Source of the DNA: Dactylosporangium fulvum
GTDB taxonomy: Bacteria > Actinomycetota > Actinomycetes > Mycobacteriales > Micromonosporaceae
Direction of reading: 5' to 3'
Assembly (NCBI RefSeq): GCF_025137375.1
Contig: NZ_CP073720.1
Span: 2,132,501-2,196,500 of the forward strand
Length of the DNA stretch: 64,000 nt
In this document: positions 8,549 through 17,523 of the stretch, in pieces
Position numbering within the stretch: the stretch's first letter is position 1
Layout of the letters: each line of letters begins with the position of its first letter
Position numbers and translations under genes: made by a program
Notes under the pieces: generated by a model
The model's database searches: none
What the model was told of the DNA's origin: nothing
Seen by the model: the letters and a program-made list of their open reading frames with translations, nothing else

Positions 8549-9355
8549 ATGGATGTCCTGGCGAACAACGACTGGCGGCGCCGGCGGGTGATTCCCGAGG
8601 TCGACGCCGAGCTGGACCTTGTCGTGGAGGATGCCGAATCCGGGTTCTGCGGAGCCGTGGTCGGGTTCGAATACGGCGCCGTGGTGCTCGAGGACCGGCA
8701 CGGCAAGCGGCGCAATTTCCCCCTCGAAGCCGCCGCGTTTCTCCTCGACGGTGAGCCGGTCACCCTGCGGAGGCCCCGGGCGAAGGCGGCACCCGCCCAG
8801 AAGGTGATCACGGCCTCCGGCTCGATCGCCGTGGCCGACCACACCGCCAGGGTCGCCCGGCGCAGCCGGATCTGGGTCGAGGGCATCCACGACGCCGCCC
8901 TGGTCGAGCGGATCTGGGGTGACGACCTGCGCGTCGAGGGCGTGGTCGTCGAGCCGTTGAACGGCGTCGACGAGCTGGCCGCCGAGATCAGGCGGTTCGG
9001 GCCCGGCCCGGTCGCCCGGCTCGGCGTGCTCGTCGACCACCTTGTCCCCGGCTCGAAGGAGAGCCGGATCGTGGCGGCGGTCCAGTCGCCGTACGTGCTG
9101 GTGACCGGCCACCCGTACGTCGACGTCTGGCAGGCCGTGAAGCCGGCGGCCGTCGGCATCCGGGCCTGGCCCGAGGTGCCACCGGGCCGGCCCTGGAAGG
9201 AGGGCGTCTGCGCGGCCCTCGGCGTCGCCGACCCGGCCGGCATGTGGCGCCGGATCCTGGCCTCGGTGTCGAGCTTCCGCGACGTCGAGACCCCGCTCAT
9301 CGGCGCGATGGAACGGCTGATCGACTTTGTGACGGAGCCGGACGAGGACCTCTAG
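8549..9355 (+). CDS. DUF3097 family protein
   Basis: 268 residues matching the actinobacterial DUF3097 family as I know it: an N-terminal small beta domain (EVDAELDLVVEDAESGFCG), then RIWVEGIHDAALVERIWGDDL and LGVLVDHLVPGSKE in the middle, which look like a Toprim-type fold (E, then D-x-D-like positions). The family is largely restricted to actinobacteria and uncharacterised. In mycobacteria the counterpart (Rv1486c) also lies between hemH and the NfeD/SPFH pair, as here. ATG at 8549 is 8 nt behind TACGCT. The last 4 bases overlap the convergent serine hydrolase. Confidence 0.85.
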   Translation: MDVLANNDWRRRRVIPEVDAELDLVVEDAESGFCGAVVGFEYGAVVLEDRHGKRRNFPLEAAAFLLDGEPVTLRRPRAKAAPAQKVITASGSIAVADHTARVARRSRIWVEGIHDAALVERIWGDDLRVEGVVVEPLNGVDELAAEIRRFGPGPVARLGVLVDHLVPGSKESRIVAAVQSPYVLVTGHPYVDVWQAVKPAAVGIRAWPEVPPGRPWKEGVCAALGVADPAGMWRRILASVSSFRDVETPLIGAMERLIDFVTEPDEDL

Positions 9356-10683
9356 ACGGCCGGCCACGGATCGCGGGTGAGGACGAAGGTGGCGATGTCC
9401 AGGGCCACCACCTCACCCGACGCCGAGCGCACCACCTGCAGCACCTCGCCGTCGTTGTCGCCGGAGCGGCCCCGCCACCGGTCCTGCGCCGGGCCGTCGG
9501 GCACGAACCGCCACGGCGTCCGCCCCGTCGTCAGCGGCGTCACGACGAGCTCGCCGTCCGCCCAGCCGACCTCGTGCTCCTGCCCCATCCACCACCAGCG
9601 CCCGGTCAGCGGCTCGAGCTCGGCCGGTGGCGGCGTGCCCGGTCGCCACGGCGCGACCCGCACCGGCTCGCGATCGAGGACCGCGTCCAGCAGGTCGAGC
9701 CCGAACGCGCTGAGCCCGCCGCCGTGGTCGCCGTAGTGCATCGTGTACGCGTTGACGAACGCCACCAGGCCCGTCCGCGACGGCCGGTGGACGGCGAGCA
9801 CCGCGAGGTAGCCGGGCATCGAGCCGCTGTGGCCGACGAACACCCGCTCACCGCGGCGCCACAGCTGCAGGCCGAGGCCGTGCCCGGCGCGCCACCCGTC
9901 GAGGTCGCTGATGACCACCGGGGCGCACATCTCGGCGACGGTCTCCTCAGCCAGTACCGCCGGATCCGGATCCGCCAGGAACGCGGCCCAGCGGGCCATG
10001 TCCGCGACGGTCGACCACAGCTGGCCGGCCGGTGCCATCGCGCCCGCGTCCAGGCGCGGCTCCTCGCGCATGGTGTCCAGCCAGGGGTGCATGACGTAGC
10101 CACGGGCGAACGGCTCGGTGGCGTCGTGCGTCGTGCGGAGCAGCTGGAGCGGGCCGAGGATGCGCTTGGTGAGCATCGACCGCCAGTCCTCGCCGCCGAG
10201 CCGGCTCACGACCGCGCCGAGCAGGCCGTAGGCCAGGTTGGAGTAGTGGTAGCCGTGCAGCGGCGGGTAGGCGACCTTGTCCGCGGTCAGCGTGGCCAGG
10301 AACGTGTCGACGTCCATGCCCGAGCTGCGCTCCCACCACTCGCCGTCCGGCTCCCGCTGCACCCCGCCGGCGTGGCCGAGCAGCTGGCGCAGCGTCACCG
10401 CGCCGACCGGGGTGCCCGGCAGGTGGCGGTACAGCAGGTCGTCCAGCGCCAGCTTGCCCTCGTCGCGCAGCGCGAGGACCAGCGCGGCGGTCATCGTCTT
10501 GGTGATCGAGCCGATGCGGAACTGCAGGTCGGGCACGTAGTCGCCGGCGGCGGCGACGTGCGCGAGGGCGCCGTCGCGGACCACACCCGCGACGAGGAGC
10601 GGCACGCGGCCGCCGGCGTGGGCGCGGGAGACGAGTTCGTCGACGCGGGAGACGGTTTCGGGCAGGAGGGGTACGGAGGGCAC
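9352..10683 (-). CDS. Serine hydrolase, class-C beta-lactamase fold
   Basis: 443 residues. Ser-x-x-Lys (SITK in FRIGSITKTMTAAL, near residue 60) and Tyr-x-Asn (YSN in GYHYSNLAYG, near 145) are the nucleophile and general-base motifs of the AmpC/penicillin-binding-protein-like family. An extra C-terminal ~90 residue beta domain follows the hydrolase core. There is no obvious signal peptide, so it is probably cytosolic, an esterase or peptidase rather than a true beta-lactamase. GTG start with GAGAAGG 8 nt upstream. Convergent with DUF3097 and divergent from NfeD. Substrate unknown. Confidence 0.85.
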   Translation of the reverse strand: MPSVPLLPETVSRVDELVSRAHAGGRVPLLVAGVVRDGALAHVAAAGDYVPDLQFRIGSITKTMTAALVLALRDEGKLALDDLLYRHLPGTPVGAVTLRQLLGHAGGVQREPDGEWWERSSGMDVDTFLATLTADKVAYPPLHGYHYSNLAYGLLGAVVSRLGGEDWRSMLTKRILGPLQLLRTTHDATEPFARGYVMHPWLDTMREEPRLDAGAMAPAGQLWSTVADMARWAAFLADPDPAVLAEETVAEMCAPVVISDLDGWRAGHGLGLQLWRRGERVFVGHSGSMPGYLAVLAVHRPSRTGLVAFVNAYTMHYGDHGGGLSAFGLDLLDAVLDREPVRVAPWRPGTPPPAELEPLTGRWWWMGQEHEVGWADGELVVTPLTTGRTPWRFVPDGPAQDRWRGRSGDNDGEVLQVVRSASGEVVALDIATFVLTRDPWPAV

Positions 10684-10832
10684 GGGGGTCGCCTTCTCTC
10701 GGGGGTTTCACCCGTTCAACGGTGTGCCGGCGGGTGAGAGGTGGGCAGGTCCGATGATTCCGCAGGGTGGGTGACCATTCGGAGGATGATCAGACTAGGG
10801 CGCTACGTGCATCGGCGTGACACGATCGAAGG

Positions 10833-11267
10833 GTGGATGTCTGGCTGATCGTCTGGTTGATCGTCGGCGCCGCCCTCGTCGCGGCGGAGGTCTTCACGAC
10901 CACGTTCATCTTGTTGATGTTCGCGATCGGAGCGTTCGCCGCCGCGGGTGCCGCCGCCCTCGGTGCCAACGAGCCGGTCCAGGCGCTCGTGTTCGCGGTG
11001 GTGAGCGCCCTGTCCTTCGTCGCGGTGCGCCCGACGCTGCGCCGCTACATGCGCCGGGACGAGCGGGACACGCAGATGGGCGTCGAGGCCATCGAGGGTT
11101 CGATGGCACTGGTACTGGAAGATGTCGACAGCGACAGTGGCATGGTCAAGATCGACGGGGAGTTGTGGCGGGCCCGCCCATACGACGCGACGCAGTCGTT
11201 CGTCAAGGGGGAACGGGTCCGGGTGATCGAGATCAAGGGTGCTACCGCAATGGTGTGGAAGGACTGA
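10833..11267 (+). CDS. NfeD-family membrane protein
   Basis: 144 residues: three hydrophobic helices within residues 3-75 (WLIVWLIVGAALVAAEVFTT; FILLMFAIGAFAAAGAAALG; VFAVVSALSFVAV) followed by an OB-fold domain (MALVLEDVDSDSGMVKIDGE). This is the short NfeD1b type that partners SPFH proteins in membrane microdomains. The SPFH gene begins 6 nt after the stop, the usual pairing, and matches Rv1487-Rv1488. GTG start; CACGAT plus 6 nt precedes it. No protease domain is present, as expected for the short form. Confidence 0.9.
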   Translation: MDVWLIVWLIVGAALVAAEVFTTTFILLMFAIGAFAAAGAAALGANEPVQALVFAVVSALSFVAVRPTLRRYMRRDERDTQMGVEAIEGSMALVLEDVDSDSGMVKIDGELWRARPYDATQSFVKGERVRVIEIKGATAMVWKD

Positions 11268-11273
11268 GGCCAA

Positions 11274-12338
11274 GTGGATCCAAGTGTGCTCGTGGCTGTG
11301 TTGGTGATCATCGCCGCGCTGATAGGCATCATCACCGTGGCCAAGTCGGTGAAGGTCGTGCCCCAGCAGGTCGAATACGTGGTGGAACGGCTCGGGAAGT
11401 ACAGTCGCACCCTCACACCCGGCCTGAACATCCTGGTGCCGTTCATCGACTCGGTCCGCAACAAGGTCGACAAGCGTGAAGCTGTCGTGAACTTCCCGCC
11501 GCAGCCGGTGATCACGTCCGACAACCTGGTCGTCTCCATCGACACGGTGCTGTACTTCAAGGTCGTCGACTCGGTCCGCGCGACGTACGAGATCTTCTCC
11601 TATCTGCAGGCCATCGAACAGCTGACGGTCACCACGCTGCGTAACGTCATCGGCTCGCTCGACCTGGAGAAGGCGCTGACCAGCCGCGACGAGATCAACC
11701 GGCACCTCTCCGGGGTGCTGGACGAGACGACCGGCCGCTGGGGCATCAAGGTGACCCGTGTCGAGATCAAGGCGATCGAGCCGCCACCCAGCATCCGTGA
11801 CTCCATGGAGAAGCAGATGCGCGCCGAGCGGGACCGCCGTGCCGCCATCCTGCACGCCGAGGGCCTCAAGCAGTCGCAGATCCTGACCGCCGAAGGCGAG
11901 AAGCAGGCGGCGGTGCTGCGGGCCGAGGGCGAGCGGCAGTCGCGGATCCTGACGGCGGAGGGCCAGGCGAAGGCGATCCGCACGGTCGTCGACTCGATCC
12001 ACCTGTCGAACCCCGACTCGAAGGTCATGGCGTACCAGTACCTCCAGGCGCTGCCGCAGATCGCCGCCGGCCAGTCCAACAAGATGTGGATCCTGCCGGT
12101 CGAGCTGACCAAGGCGCTCGAGGGCATCGGCGGTGCGCTGGGCGGCATGGCGGCGATGTCCGACGCCGAGCGCAGCCGGCACGTCGACCGCAACCGGGTC
12201 GAGGAGGAGGAGTCGGCGGAGGTGCAGGAGGCCCGGCAGGCCGCGGAGGAGGCGGCCGCCGTCGCGACCGCGGAGGCACAGGCCGCCGCGGCCCAGGTCT
12301 CCGGCACGACGCAGAACCGTGAGCTCACCAACGGATAG
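11274..12338 (+). CDS. SPFH/Band 7 (stomatin-like) membrane protein
   Basis: 354 residues: N-terminal membrane helix (residues ~4-23, VLVAVLVIIAALIGIITVAK), the SPFH domain (KVVPQQVEYVVERLGKYSRT to about residue 190), a long charged coiled-coil with repeated AEGE.Q blocks (LHAEGLKQSQILTAEGEKQ; RAEGERQSRILTAEGQ), and an Ala/Glu-rich tail. It resembles QmcA/stomatin proteins that oligomerise at the membrane. GTG start immediately after the NfeD gene, with which it should act and be co-transcribed. Its role in actinobacteria is not established. Confidence 0.92.
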   Translation: MDPSVLVAVLVIIAALIGIITVAKSVKVVPQQVEYVVERLGKYSRTLTPGLNILVPFIDSVRNKVDKREAVVNFPPQPVITSDNLVVSIDTVLYFKVVDSVRATYEIFSYLQAIEQLTVTTLRNVIGSLDLEKALTSRDEINRHLSGVLDETTGRWGIKVTRVEIKAIEPPPSIRDSMEKQMRAERDRRAAILHAEGLKQSQILTAEGEKQAAVLRAEGERQSRILTAEGQAKAIRTVVDSIHLSNPDSKVMAYQYLQALPQIAAGQSNKMWILPVELTKALEGIGGALGGMAAMSDAERSRHVDRNRVEEEESAEVQEARQAAEEAAAVATAEAQAAAAQVSGTTQNRELTNG

Positions 12339-12393
12339 TCCCGGCGGGGCCCGGCCGTGAGCCGCGGCCGGGCCCACCGGCAGAATGCCCGTC

Positions 12394-13203
12394 GTGCCAG
12401 TTGTACCGATCACCGACCCGGAGGACGACCGCATCGCCGACTACCGGGCGCTGACCGACGTCGAGCTGCGCACGCGCTGGGAGCCGCCCAACGGGCTGTT
12501 CATCGCCGAGGGCGAGCTGGTCGTGCGGCGGGCGCTGCGGGCCGGCTACCGGTTGCGGTCGCTCCTCATGGACAGCAAGCGCGTCGACCAGGTCGCCGAC
12601 CTGGTCGACGCCACCACGCCGCTCTACGCCGGCGACCAGGCCGTGCTGGAGGCGATCACCGGCTTCCACGTGCACCGCGGCGTGCTCGCCTCGTTCCACC
12701 GCCGGCCGCAGCCGAGCGCCGAGGAGGTGCTCGCCGGCGCCCGGCGCGTCGCGGTGCTGGAGGGCATGAACAGCCACACGAACCTCGGCGCGGTCTTCCG
12801 GAGCGTCGCCGGGCTCGGCGTCGACGGCGTCCTGCTCTCGCCGACGTGTGCGGATCCGCTGTACCGCCGCAGCGTCCGTGTCAGCATGGGCGAGGTGTTC
12901 GCCGTCCCGTACGCGCGGCTGGAGCCGTGGCCGTCGGCGCTGGAGATCGTGCGGGCGGCCGGGTTCACGCTCCTGGCGATGACACCCGCCGCCGACGCGG
13001 TCCCGTTGCAGCGGCTCACGGCGGAGCAGCGCGCACGCCCCGCGCTCATGCTCGGCGCCGAGGGGCCGGGGCTCACGAAACAGGCGTTCGAGGCGAGCGA
13101 CCTGCGGGTCGTGATCCCGATGCGGCGCGGCGTCGACTCGCTCAACGTCGCCACCGCCGCCGCAGTCGCCTTCTGGGAGCTGTCGCGGGAGGACGGGTTG
13201 TAG
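12394..13203 (+). CDS. TrmH/SpoU-family RNA 2'-O-methyltransferase
   Basis: 269 residues from the GTG at 12394; an ATG at 12385 is also possible, but the first start lies 7 nt behind CAGAAT. An N-terminal substrate-binding domain (NGLFIAEGELVVRRALRAG) precedes the knotted SPOUT methyltransferase domain, whose motifs are visible: EGMNSHTNLGAVFRSV (motif 1), LMLGAEGPGL (motif 2) and MRRGVDSLNVATAAAV (motif 3). It should use SAM to methylate a 2'-hydroxyl in rRNA or tRNA; the site cannot be told from sequence. Located between the SPFH gene and a PucR regulator. Confidence 0.9.
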   Translation: MPVVPITDPEDDRIADYRALTDVELRTRWEPPNGLFIAEGELVVRRALRAGYRLRSLLMDSKRVDQVADLVDATTPLYAGDQAVLEAITGFHVHRGVLASFHRRPQPSAEEVLAGARRVAVLEGMNSHTNLGAVFRSVAGLGVDGVLLSPTCADPLYRRSVRVSMGEVFAVPYARLEPWPSALEIVRAAGFTLLAMTPAADAVPLQRLTAEQRARPALMLGAEGPGLTKQAFEASDLRVVIPMRRGVDSLNVATAAAVAFWELSREDGL

Positions 13204-13214
13204 CATCCGCGCTG

Positions 13215-14756
13215 ATGTTCCCGACGGTCCGTGAGGTGCTCGACCTCGACCCCGTGCGCAACGGCGCGCCGAAGGTCGTGGCGGGCGAACGCGGCCTCGA
13301 CCAGGTGGTCCGCTGGGTGCACAGCTCCGAGGTGCCCGACATCGCGACCCTGCTGCGCGGCGGCGAACTGGTGCTCACGACCGGGATCGGCCTGCCGCCG
13401 GACGACGTGGGACTGCGCCGGTTCATCGCGGACCTGTCCGAGGTCAGGGCCTGTGGCCTCGCCGTGGAGATGGGGCGGCGGTATTCGACGCGCCTGCCCG
13501 TCGCGATGGTCCGCGCCGCCGACGAGCTCGGCCTGCCGCTCGTCGAGCTGCACCGGGGCACGCCGTTTGTCCTCATCACCGAGGCCGTCCACTCCATGAT
13601 CATTGACGCCCAGCTCGCGGAGCTGCGCGCCACCGAGGAGATCCACCAGCGGTTCACCGACCTGTCCGTCGAGGGCGCCGGGCCGGCGGAGGTGGTGGCC
13701 CAGGCCGCGGCCCTGGCCGGCGCGCCCGTCGTGCTGGAGAACCTGTCCCGGCAGGTCCTCGCGTACGACGCGGCCGGCGGCTCGGCGGAGCTGCTGCTGG
13801 CCACCTGGGAGGCGCATTCGCGGCGGATCCGGCCGGCCGGGCGCACCGGGCACGACGCCGAGTCCGGATGGCTCGTCACCACTGTCGGCGCGCGGGGCCG
13901 GGACTGGGGGCGCCTGCTGATGCGGGTGCCGACGGCCGACCCGCGGTACGTCATCCTCATCGAGCGGGCCGCCTCGACCCTGGCGCTCGGGCGGCTGATC
14001 CGCGGCGACGAGGAGGGGCAGACCCATCGCACCCTGCTGGCGGCGCTGCTCGGCCACACCACGCCGGTCGACGAGGTCGTGCTGCGGGCGAGGGCACTGG
14101 GTGTACACCTCGATCGGCGGCATCTCGTGGGAGTGGTGATCCGGCCGGCGCTGGCCACGGAGGCGGCGCAGGCGTTGCGCGAGACGTCGCTGAAAGGGCT
14201 GGTCGGCGCGCTGGACGAGGCGAGCGCCGGGGTCCTGCTGGCGCTGCGGTCGGCGGACGACGAGCAGGACGCGCTCAACCGCTTCGCCACGCGGCTGCGC
14301 GGCCTCACGGCGACCGACATGGTGATCGCGGCCGGCGAGGGCGTCGGGACCCCGCGCGAGGCGCGCCGCTCGCTGGTGGAGGCGAGCCAGGTCGCCCAGG
14401 CGGCGAGGCACGATCAGCGCTCCGGCGTGGTCCGGTCGACGGACGTGGGGCTGGCCGGCCTGCTGTACCTGCTGCGCGACGAGCCCCGGCTCCAGACGTT
14501 CGTGGAGCGTGAGCTGGGGGAGCTGCTGGCCTACGACGCGCGGCATCCCCGGGAGCAGCTGCTGGGCCTGCTCCGGATCTACCTGGAGTGCGGCCGGAAC
14601 AAGTCCGCCGCGGCCGAGCACAGCCACCTGTCCCGCCCGGCCTTCTACGAGCGGCTGGCCAAGATCGGCAAGATCGTGGGCGCCGACCTGGACGACGTGT
14701 CGGCCTGCTTGTCGCTCCACGTGGCGCTGCTGGCTCTGGACGCTTTGCGCCGCTAG
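13215..14756 (+). CDS. PucR-family transcriptional regulator
   Basis: 513 residues from the ATG at 13215 (TAGCAT plus 8 nt upstream; the frame runs open further back through the methyltransferase gene, which is a shadow). It has the N-terminal PucR domain (MFPTVREVLDLDPV, residues 1-125), a middle GGDEF-like/CdaR region and the C-terminal PucR helix-turn-helix (YLECGRNKSAAAEHSHLSRPAFYERLAKI). PucR proteins commonly activate purine, GABA or amino-acid catabolic genes. The class-III transaminase 1.2 kb downstream is the most likely target in the window; that link is inference. Confidence 0.9.
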   Translation: MFPTVREVLDLDPVRNGAPKVVAGERGLDQVVRWVHSSEVPDIATLLRGGELVLTTGIGLPPDDVGLRRFIADLSEVRACGLAVEMGRRYSTRLPVAMVRAADELGLPLVELHRGTPFVLITEAVHSMIIDAQLAELRATEEIHQRFTDLSVEGAGPAEVVAQAAALAGAPVVLENLSRQVLAYDAAGGSAELLLATWEAHSRRIRPAGRTGHDAESGWLVTTVGARGRDWGRLLMRVPTADPRYVILIERAASTLALGRLIRGDEEGQTHRTLLAALLGHTTPVDEVVLRARALGVHLDRRHLVGVVIRPALATEAAQALRETSLKGLVGALDEASAGVLLALRSADDEQDALNRFATRLRGLTATDMVIAAGEGVGTPREARRSLVEASQVAQAARHDQRSGVVRSTDVGLAGLLYLLRDEPRLQTFVERELGELLAYDARHPREQLLGLLRIYLECGRNKSAAAEHSHLSRPAFYERLAKIGKIVGADLDDVSACLSLHVALLALDALRR

Positions 14757-14776
14757 TCCACTGACGTTCGCGGGAG

Positions 14777-15781
14777 CTACTGCATCGACAGATGGACGTG
14801 GTTGTAGTGGTCACCGGCGGGGGTGCCGTCACCGCCGTAGGACTTCCAGCCGCTGCTGGGCTGCCAGATCCGCTTGTACCAGATCACGTACTTCACGCCG
14901 AGGTTCTTCGCGTTGGCCACGCACCAGGCCGCCAGGTTGTCGCCGTACGTCTTGTCGGCACCTGTCGCTCTCGCGTTGACGAACGTCTTCGCGTTGGCCG
15001 AGAAGTCACACGCCTTGCCCAGTGGGTGATCCCCACCGCCGCCGCTGCGGAAGCAGGACGTGTAGTGCGTGTAGCCGGCCAGTCGCGCCTCGTTGTAGGC
15101 GTTGCGCATGCGTGGCGAGATGCAGCCGCTCGTCGTCGGGTCGTCGAGCGAGCAGCTCTCCTTCGGATACGAGCCGTCGGAGTTGCGCGCGACCGCCTTC
15201 GTGGTGACCTTGCCGCCGCTCGGCGCACCGCTGGTGTCGGCGCCGCCGCCGGCCTTGCGCAGCGCGTCCTCGGCGGCCTTCTTGTTGGCCTCCATGATCT
15301 TCAGCTGCGCCTGCTGGTTGGCCACCGCCGCGGCGATGTCCTTCTGCTGCTGCTCGATCTTGCGCCGCGTCTCGGCCAGGTCGTGCAGCTGCGCGTCGTC
15401 GCGCGACAACATGTATTCCACCGTGACCATGTTGTGCAGCATGGTGTCGGGGTTGTCGGCGCCGATGATGACGTTGGCCAGGCTGACCCGGCGTCCGCGA
15501 TACGCGGCGTTGGCCACCACGCCCGCCGTCGCCTCCAGCTCGGTCAGGTGCTGCTGCGTCTTGGCCATCTCGGCGTTGATCGCGGTCTGGTCGGCGACCG
15601 ACTTGTCGAGCCGGCCCTTCGCGTCGTTGTACTCCGCCAGCGCCTTGTCGAGAGCTTGACGCACAGTGAGGTTCTGGCCGCCGTCTTCGCCGGGCTCGGC
15701 GGCGGCGGGGTCGACGATCCCGACCACCAGCAGTAGCGCGGCGGCCAGCAGCGTCAGGACCCGAGTCGGTGCCGTCAACAT
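14777..15781 (-). CDS. Secreted coiled-coil protein with M15/VanY-like C-terminal domain
   Basis: 334 residues: Sec signal peptide (about 1-28, hydrophobic LLAAALLLVVGIVDPAAA), a long coiled coil (about 45-170; ALAEYNDAKGRLDKSVADQT, then RRKIEQQQKDIAAAVANQQ), a Ser/Gly linker and a Cys-containing globular end (about 205-334). The end includes DHPLGKACDFS and the final HYNHVHLS, which carry the H-x-x-G-x-A-x-D and H-x-H-type zinc pattern of LAS/M15 D,D- or L,D-carboxypeptidase-like domains. It probably acts on peptidoglycan outside the membrane. The coiled coil resembles actinobacterial NlpC/P60 and RipA-like N-termini. Convergent with PucR, divergent from the transaminase. Confidence 0.8.
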   Translation of the reverse strand: MLTAPTRVLTLLAAALLLVVGIVDPAAAEPGEDGGQNLTVRQALDKALAEYNDAKGRLDKSVADQTAINAEMAKTQQHLTELEATAGVVANAAYRGRRVSLANVIIGADNPDTMLHNMVTVEYMLSRDDAQLHDLAETRRKIEQQQKDIAAAVANQQAQLKIMEANKKAAEDALRKAGGGADTSGAPSGGKVTTKAVARNSDGSYPKESCSLDDPTTSGCISPRMRNAYNEARLAGYTHYTSCFRSGGGGDHPLGKACDFSANAKTFVNARATGADKTYGDNLAAWCVANAKNLGVKYVIWYKRIWQPSSGWKSYGGDGTPAGDHYNHVHLSMQ

Positions 15782-15927
15782 CGCCGGACAGCATATCGAA
15801 GCGCCCTGAAAACGCCAGTCTGGTGTTGATCATGCAATGACGGCGCCGGAACAACCCTGGTTCGGCCCGGTTTATCAGGAACCACAACCGGATGATCAAT
15901 GGAATGGGGGGTGGTGGCGGGCGGACA

Positions 15928-17193
15928 ATGGCGGGTATGGACGAGCTACTCAGTCGGCACCGCGGGGTCATGCCCTCGTGGATGCCGATCTACTACGAGC
16001 AACCGATCGAGATCGTCACGGGCAAGGGCTCGCGGGTCACCGACAGTAACGGCAAGAGCTATCTCGACTTCTTCGCCGGCGTGCTCACCAACTCGCTGGG
16101 GTACGATCTGCCCGAGGTCCGCGAGGCGGTCGAACGCCAGCTGCGCACGGGCATCGTGCACACCTCGACGCTGTACCTCATCCGCCAGCAGGTCGAGCTG
16201 GCCGAGAAGATCGCGCGGCGCTCCGGCATCCCCGATGCCCGGGTCTTCTTCACCAACTCCGGCACCGAGGCCAACGAGGCGGCCCTCCAGGTGGCCACGA
16301 ACGCCCGCCGCAGCAGCACGGTGCTGGCGGTCCGCAACGGTTACCACGGCCGCACGGCTGCCACGATCGCGGTGACCGGCATTCGCGCCTGGTCGGCCTC
16401 CGCGCTGAGTCCCTTCAACGTGAGCTACCTGCACTCCGGCGATCGGCTGCGCGGGCTCTTCAAGGGCATGAGCGACGAGCGGTACCTCGAGGCGGCCGTC
16501 GAGGACCTGCGCGAGGTGCTCGCGACGACGACCGCCGGCGCGGTCGCGTGCCTGATCGTCGAGCCGATCCAGGGCGTCGGCGGCTTCACGCGCGGCCCCG
16601 ACGGGCTGCTCGCGGCCTGGAAGGAGGTCCTGGACGAGCACGGCATCCTGCTCATCTCGGACGAGGTCCAGACCGGCTGGGGCCGCACCGGCGAGCACTT
16701 CTGGGGCTACCAGGCGCACGGCGTCACGCCCGACCTGCTGACGTTCGCCAAGGGCATCGGCAACGGCTTCGCCCTGGCCGGCGTCGTCGGCCGTGCCGAG
16801 GTGATCGAGCAGGTGGAGGGCACCTCGTTCTCGACGTTCGGCGGCAATCCCGTCGCCACCGCCGCCGGCAACGCCGTCCTCGATTACATCGTGGACCACG
16901 ACCTGCAGGCCAACGCCGCCCGCGTCGGCGGGATCCTGCTCGACGGCCTGCGTGCGGTCGACAGCCCGATCGTCGTCGAGGTGCGCGGCAAGGGGCTGAT
17001 GATCGGCATCGAGCTCACGTCGGTGGCGAAGACCGGCGCCGTGTTCGAGAGCTGCAAGCGCGACGGGCTGCTCGTCGGCAAGGGCGGATTGTACGGCACG
17101 ACGATCCGCATGGGCCCGCCGCTGAACCTCACCGAGGAAGAGGCCCGCGAAGGGCTGGAAATTCTGACCAGCGCACTGCACGAGCACGCCTGA
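15928..17193 (+). CDS. Class-III PLP aminotransferase (GABA / AGXT2-like)
   Basis: About 421 residues; the start may be 15928 (GGGCGG just upstream) or the ATG at 15937. Family motifs: NSGTEANEAALQ (PLP phosphate site), ISDEVQTGWGRTG (Asp contacting the ring nitrogen) and LTFAKGIGNG with the PLP Lys near residue 275. It belongs with omega-amino acid transaminases such as GABA, beta-alanine or alanine-glyoxylate aminotransferase 2. The PucR regulator nearby suggests use in amine or pyrimidine breakdown. A strong terminator follows at once, so it is probably monocistronic. Exact substrate pair not determinable. Confidence 0.9.
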   Translation: MAGMDELLSRHRGVMPSWMPIYYEQPIEIVTGKGSRVTDSNGKSYLDFFAGVLTNSLGYDLPEVREAVERQLRTGIVHTSTLYLIRQQVELAEKIARRSGIPDARVFFTNSGTEANEAALQVATNARRSSTVLAVRNGYHGRTAATIAVTGIRAWSASALSPFNVSYLHSGDRLRGLFKGMSDERYLEAAVEDLREVLATTTAGAVACLIVEPIQGVGGFTRGPDGLLAAWKEVLDEHGILLISDEVQTGWGRTGEHFWGYQAHGVTPDLLTFAKGIGNGFALAGVVGRAEVIEQVEGTSFSTFGGNPVATAAGNAVLDYIVDHDLQANAARVGGILLDGLRAVDSPIVVEVRGKGLMIGIELTSVAKTGAVFESCKRDGLLVGKGGLYGTTIRMGPPLNLTEEEAREGLEILTSALHEHA

Positions 17194-17204
17194 GAACGGG
17201 ACCC

Positions 17205-17242
17205 GGCCGAACCGATCCTCATAGGTCGGTTCGGCCTTTCTT
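17205..17242 (+). terminator. Rho-independent terminator after the transaminase
   Basis: Perfect 11-bp stem GGCCGAACCGA (17205-17215) / TCGGTTCGGCC (17226-17236), 10-nt loop, followed by TTTCTT. It starts 12 nt after the stop and insulates the transaminase from the amino-sugar operon. Confidence 0.9.
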
Positions 17243-17451
17243 ATGCAAAACGGTGAAAACTACTCAACGCTCCGCTTGTAACAAAACGGGCTAAATCTGG
17301 GGTCGACCCTGACATCCGGGCTCTCTCGTCTGGTCTCCTTGGTCGGGCCGCCGACCCGGTTACGACCATGTTGCCAACCGGTCTGAGCTGGGATTTTAGG
17401 TGCTTTTAAGATCCACTTTTTGGTAACAGTTTGAAAACTTCACCCAACTCC

Positions 17452-17523
17452 TTGACAAGAAGGGCCGCTCAGTAAGAAATTTTACCACTAACAGTTAAGG
17501 AACCTTGTTGAAAAGGAAACACG
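17452..17523 (+). promoter_or_regulatory. Promoter and candidate operator of the RpiR/NgcEFG operon
   Basis: TTGACA at 17452-17457 is a strong -35. The -10 falls within 17473-17484, where a dyad GTAA-N6-TTAC (17472-17485) overlaps it. Further down, GTTAAGGAACCTT (17494-17506) is a second AT-richer motif, similar to GTTAGGCAACCTT at 50031-50043 before the polysaccharide lyase. AAAAGGA precedes the ATG. The 17245-17451 stretch upstream is unusually AT-rich and gene-free. A site for the adjacent RpiR protein is the simplest reading. Confidence 0.6.

Noticed and set aside
12357..13214. N-terminal extensions of PucR (12357), VWA (17), methyltransferase (to 38103) and TgpA (to 54635) frames
   Set aside because: The extensions overlap other convincing genes in another frame and lack family sequence; start codons with overlaps or -10 boxes were used instead.
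15834..15927. CCGGTT/AACCGG inverted repeat between the secreted peptidase and transaminase genes as a PucR operator
   Set aside because: Only 6-bp arms with a 13-nt spacer; too weak without a known PucR consensus.
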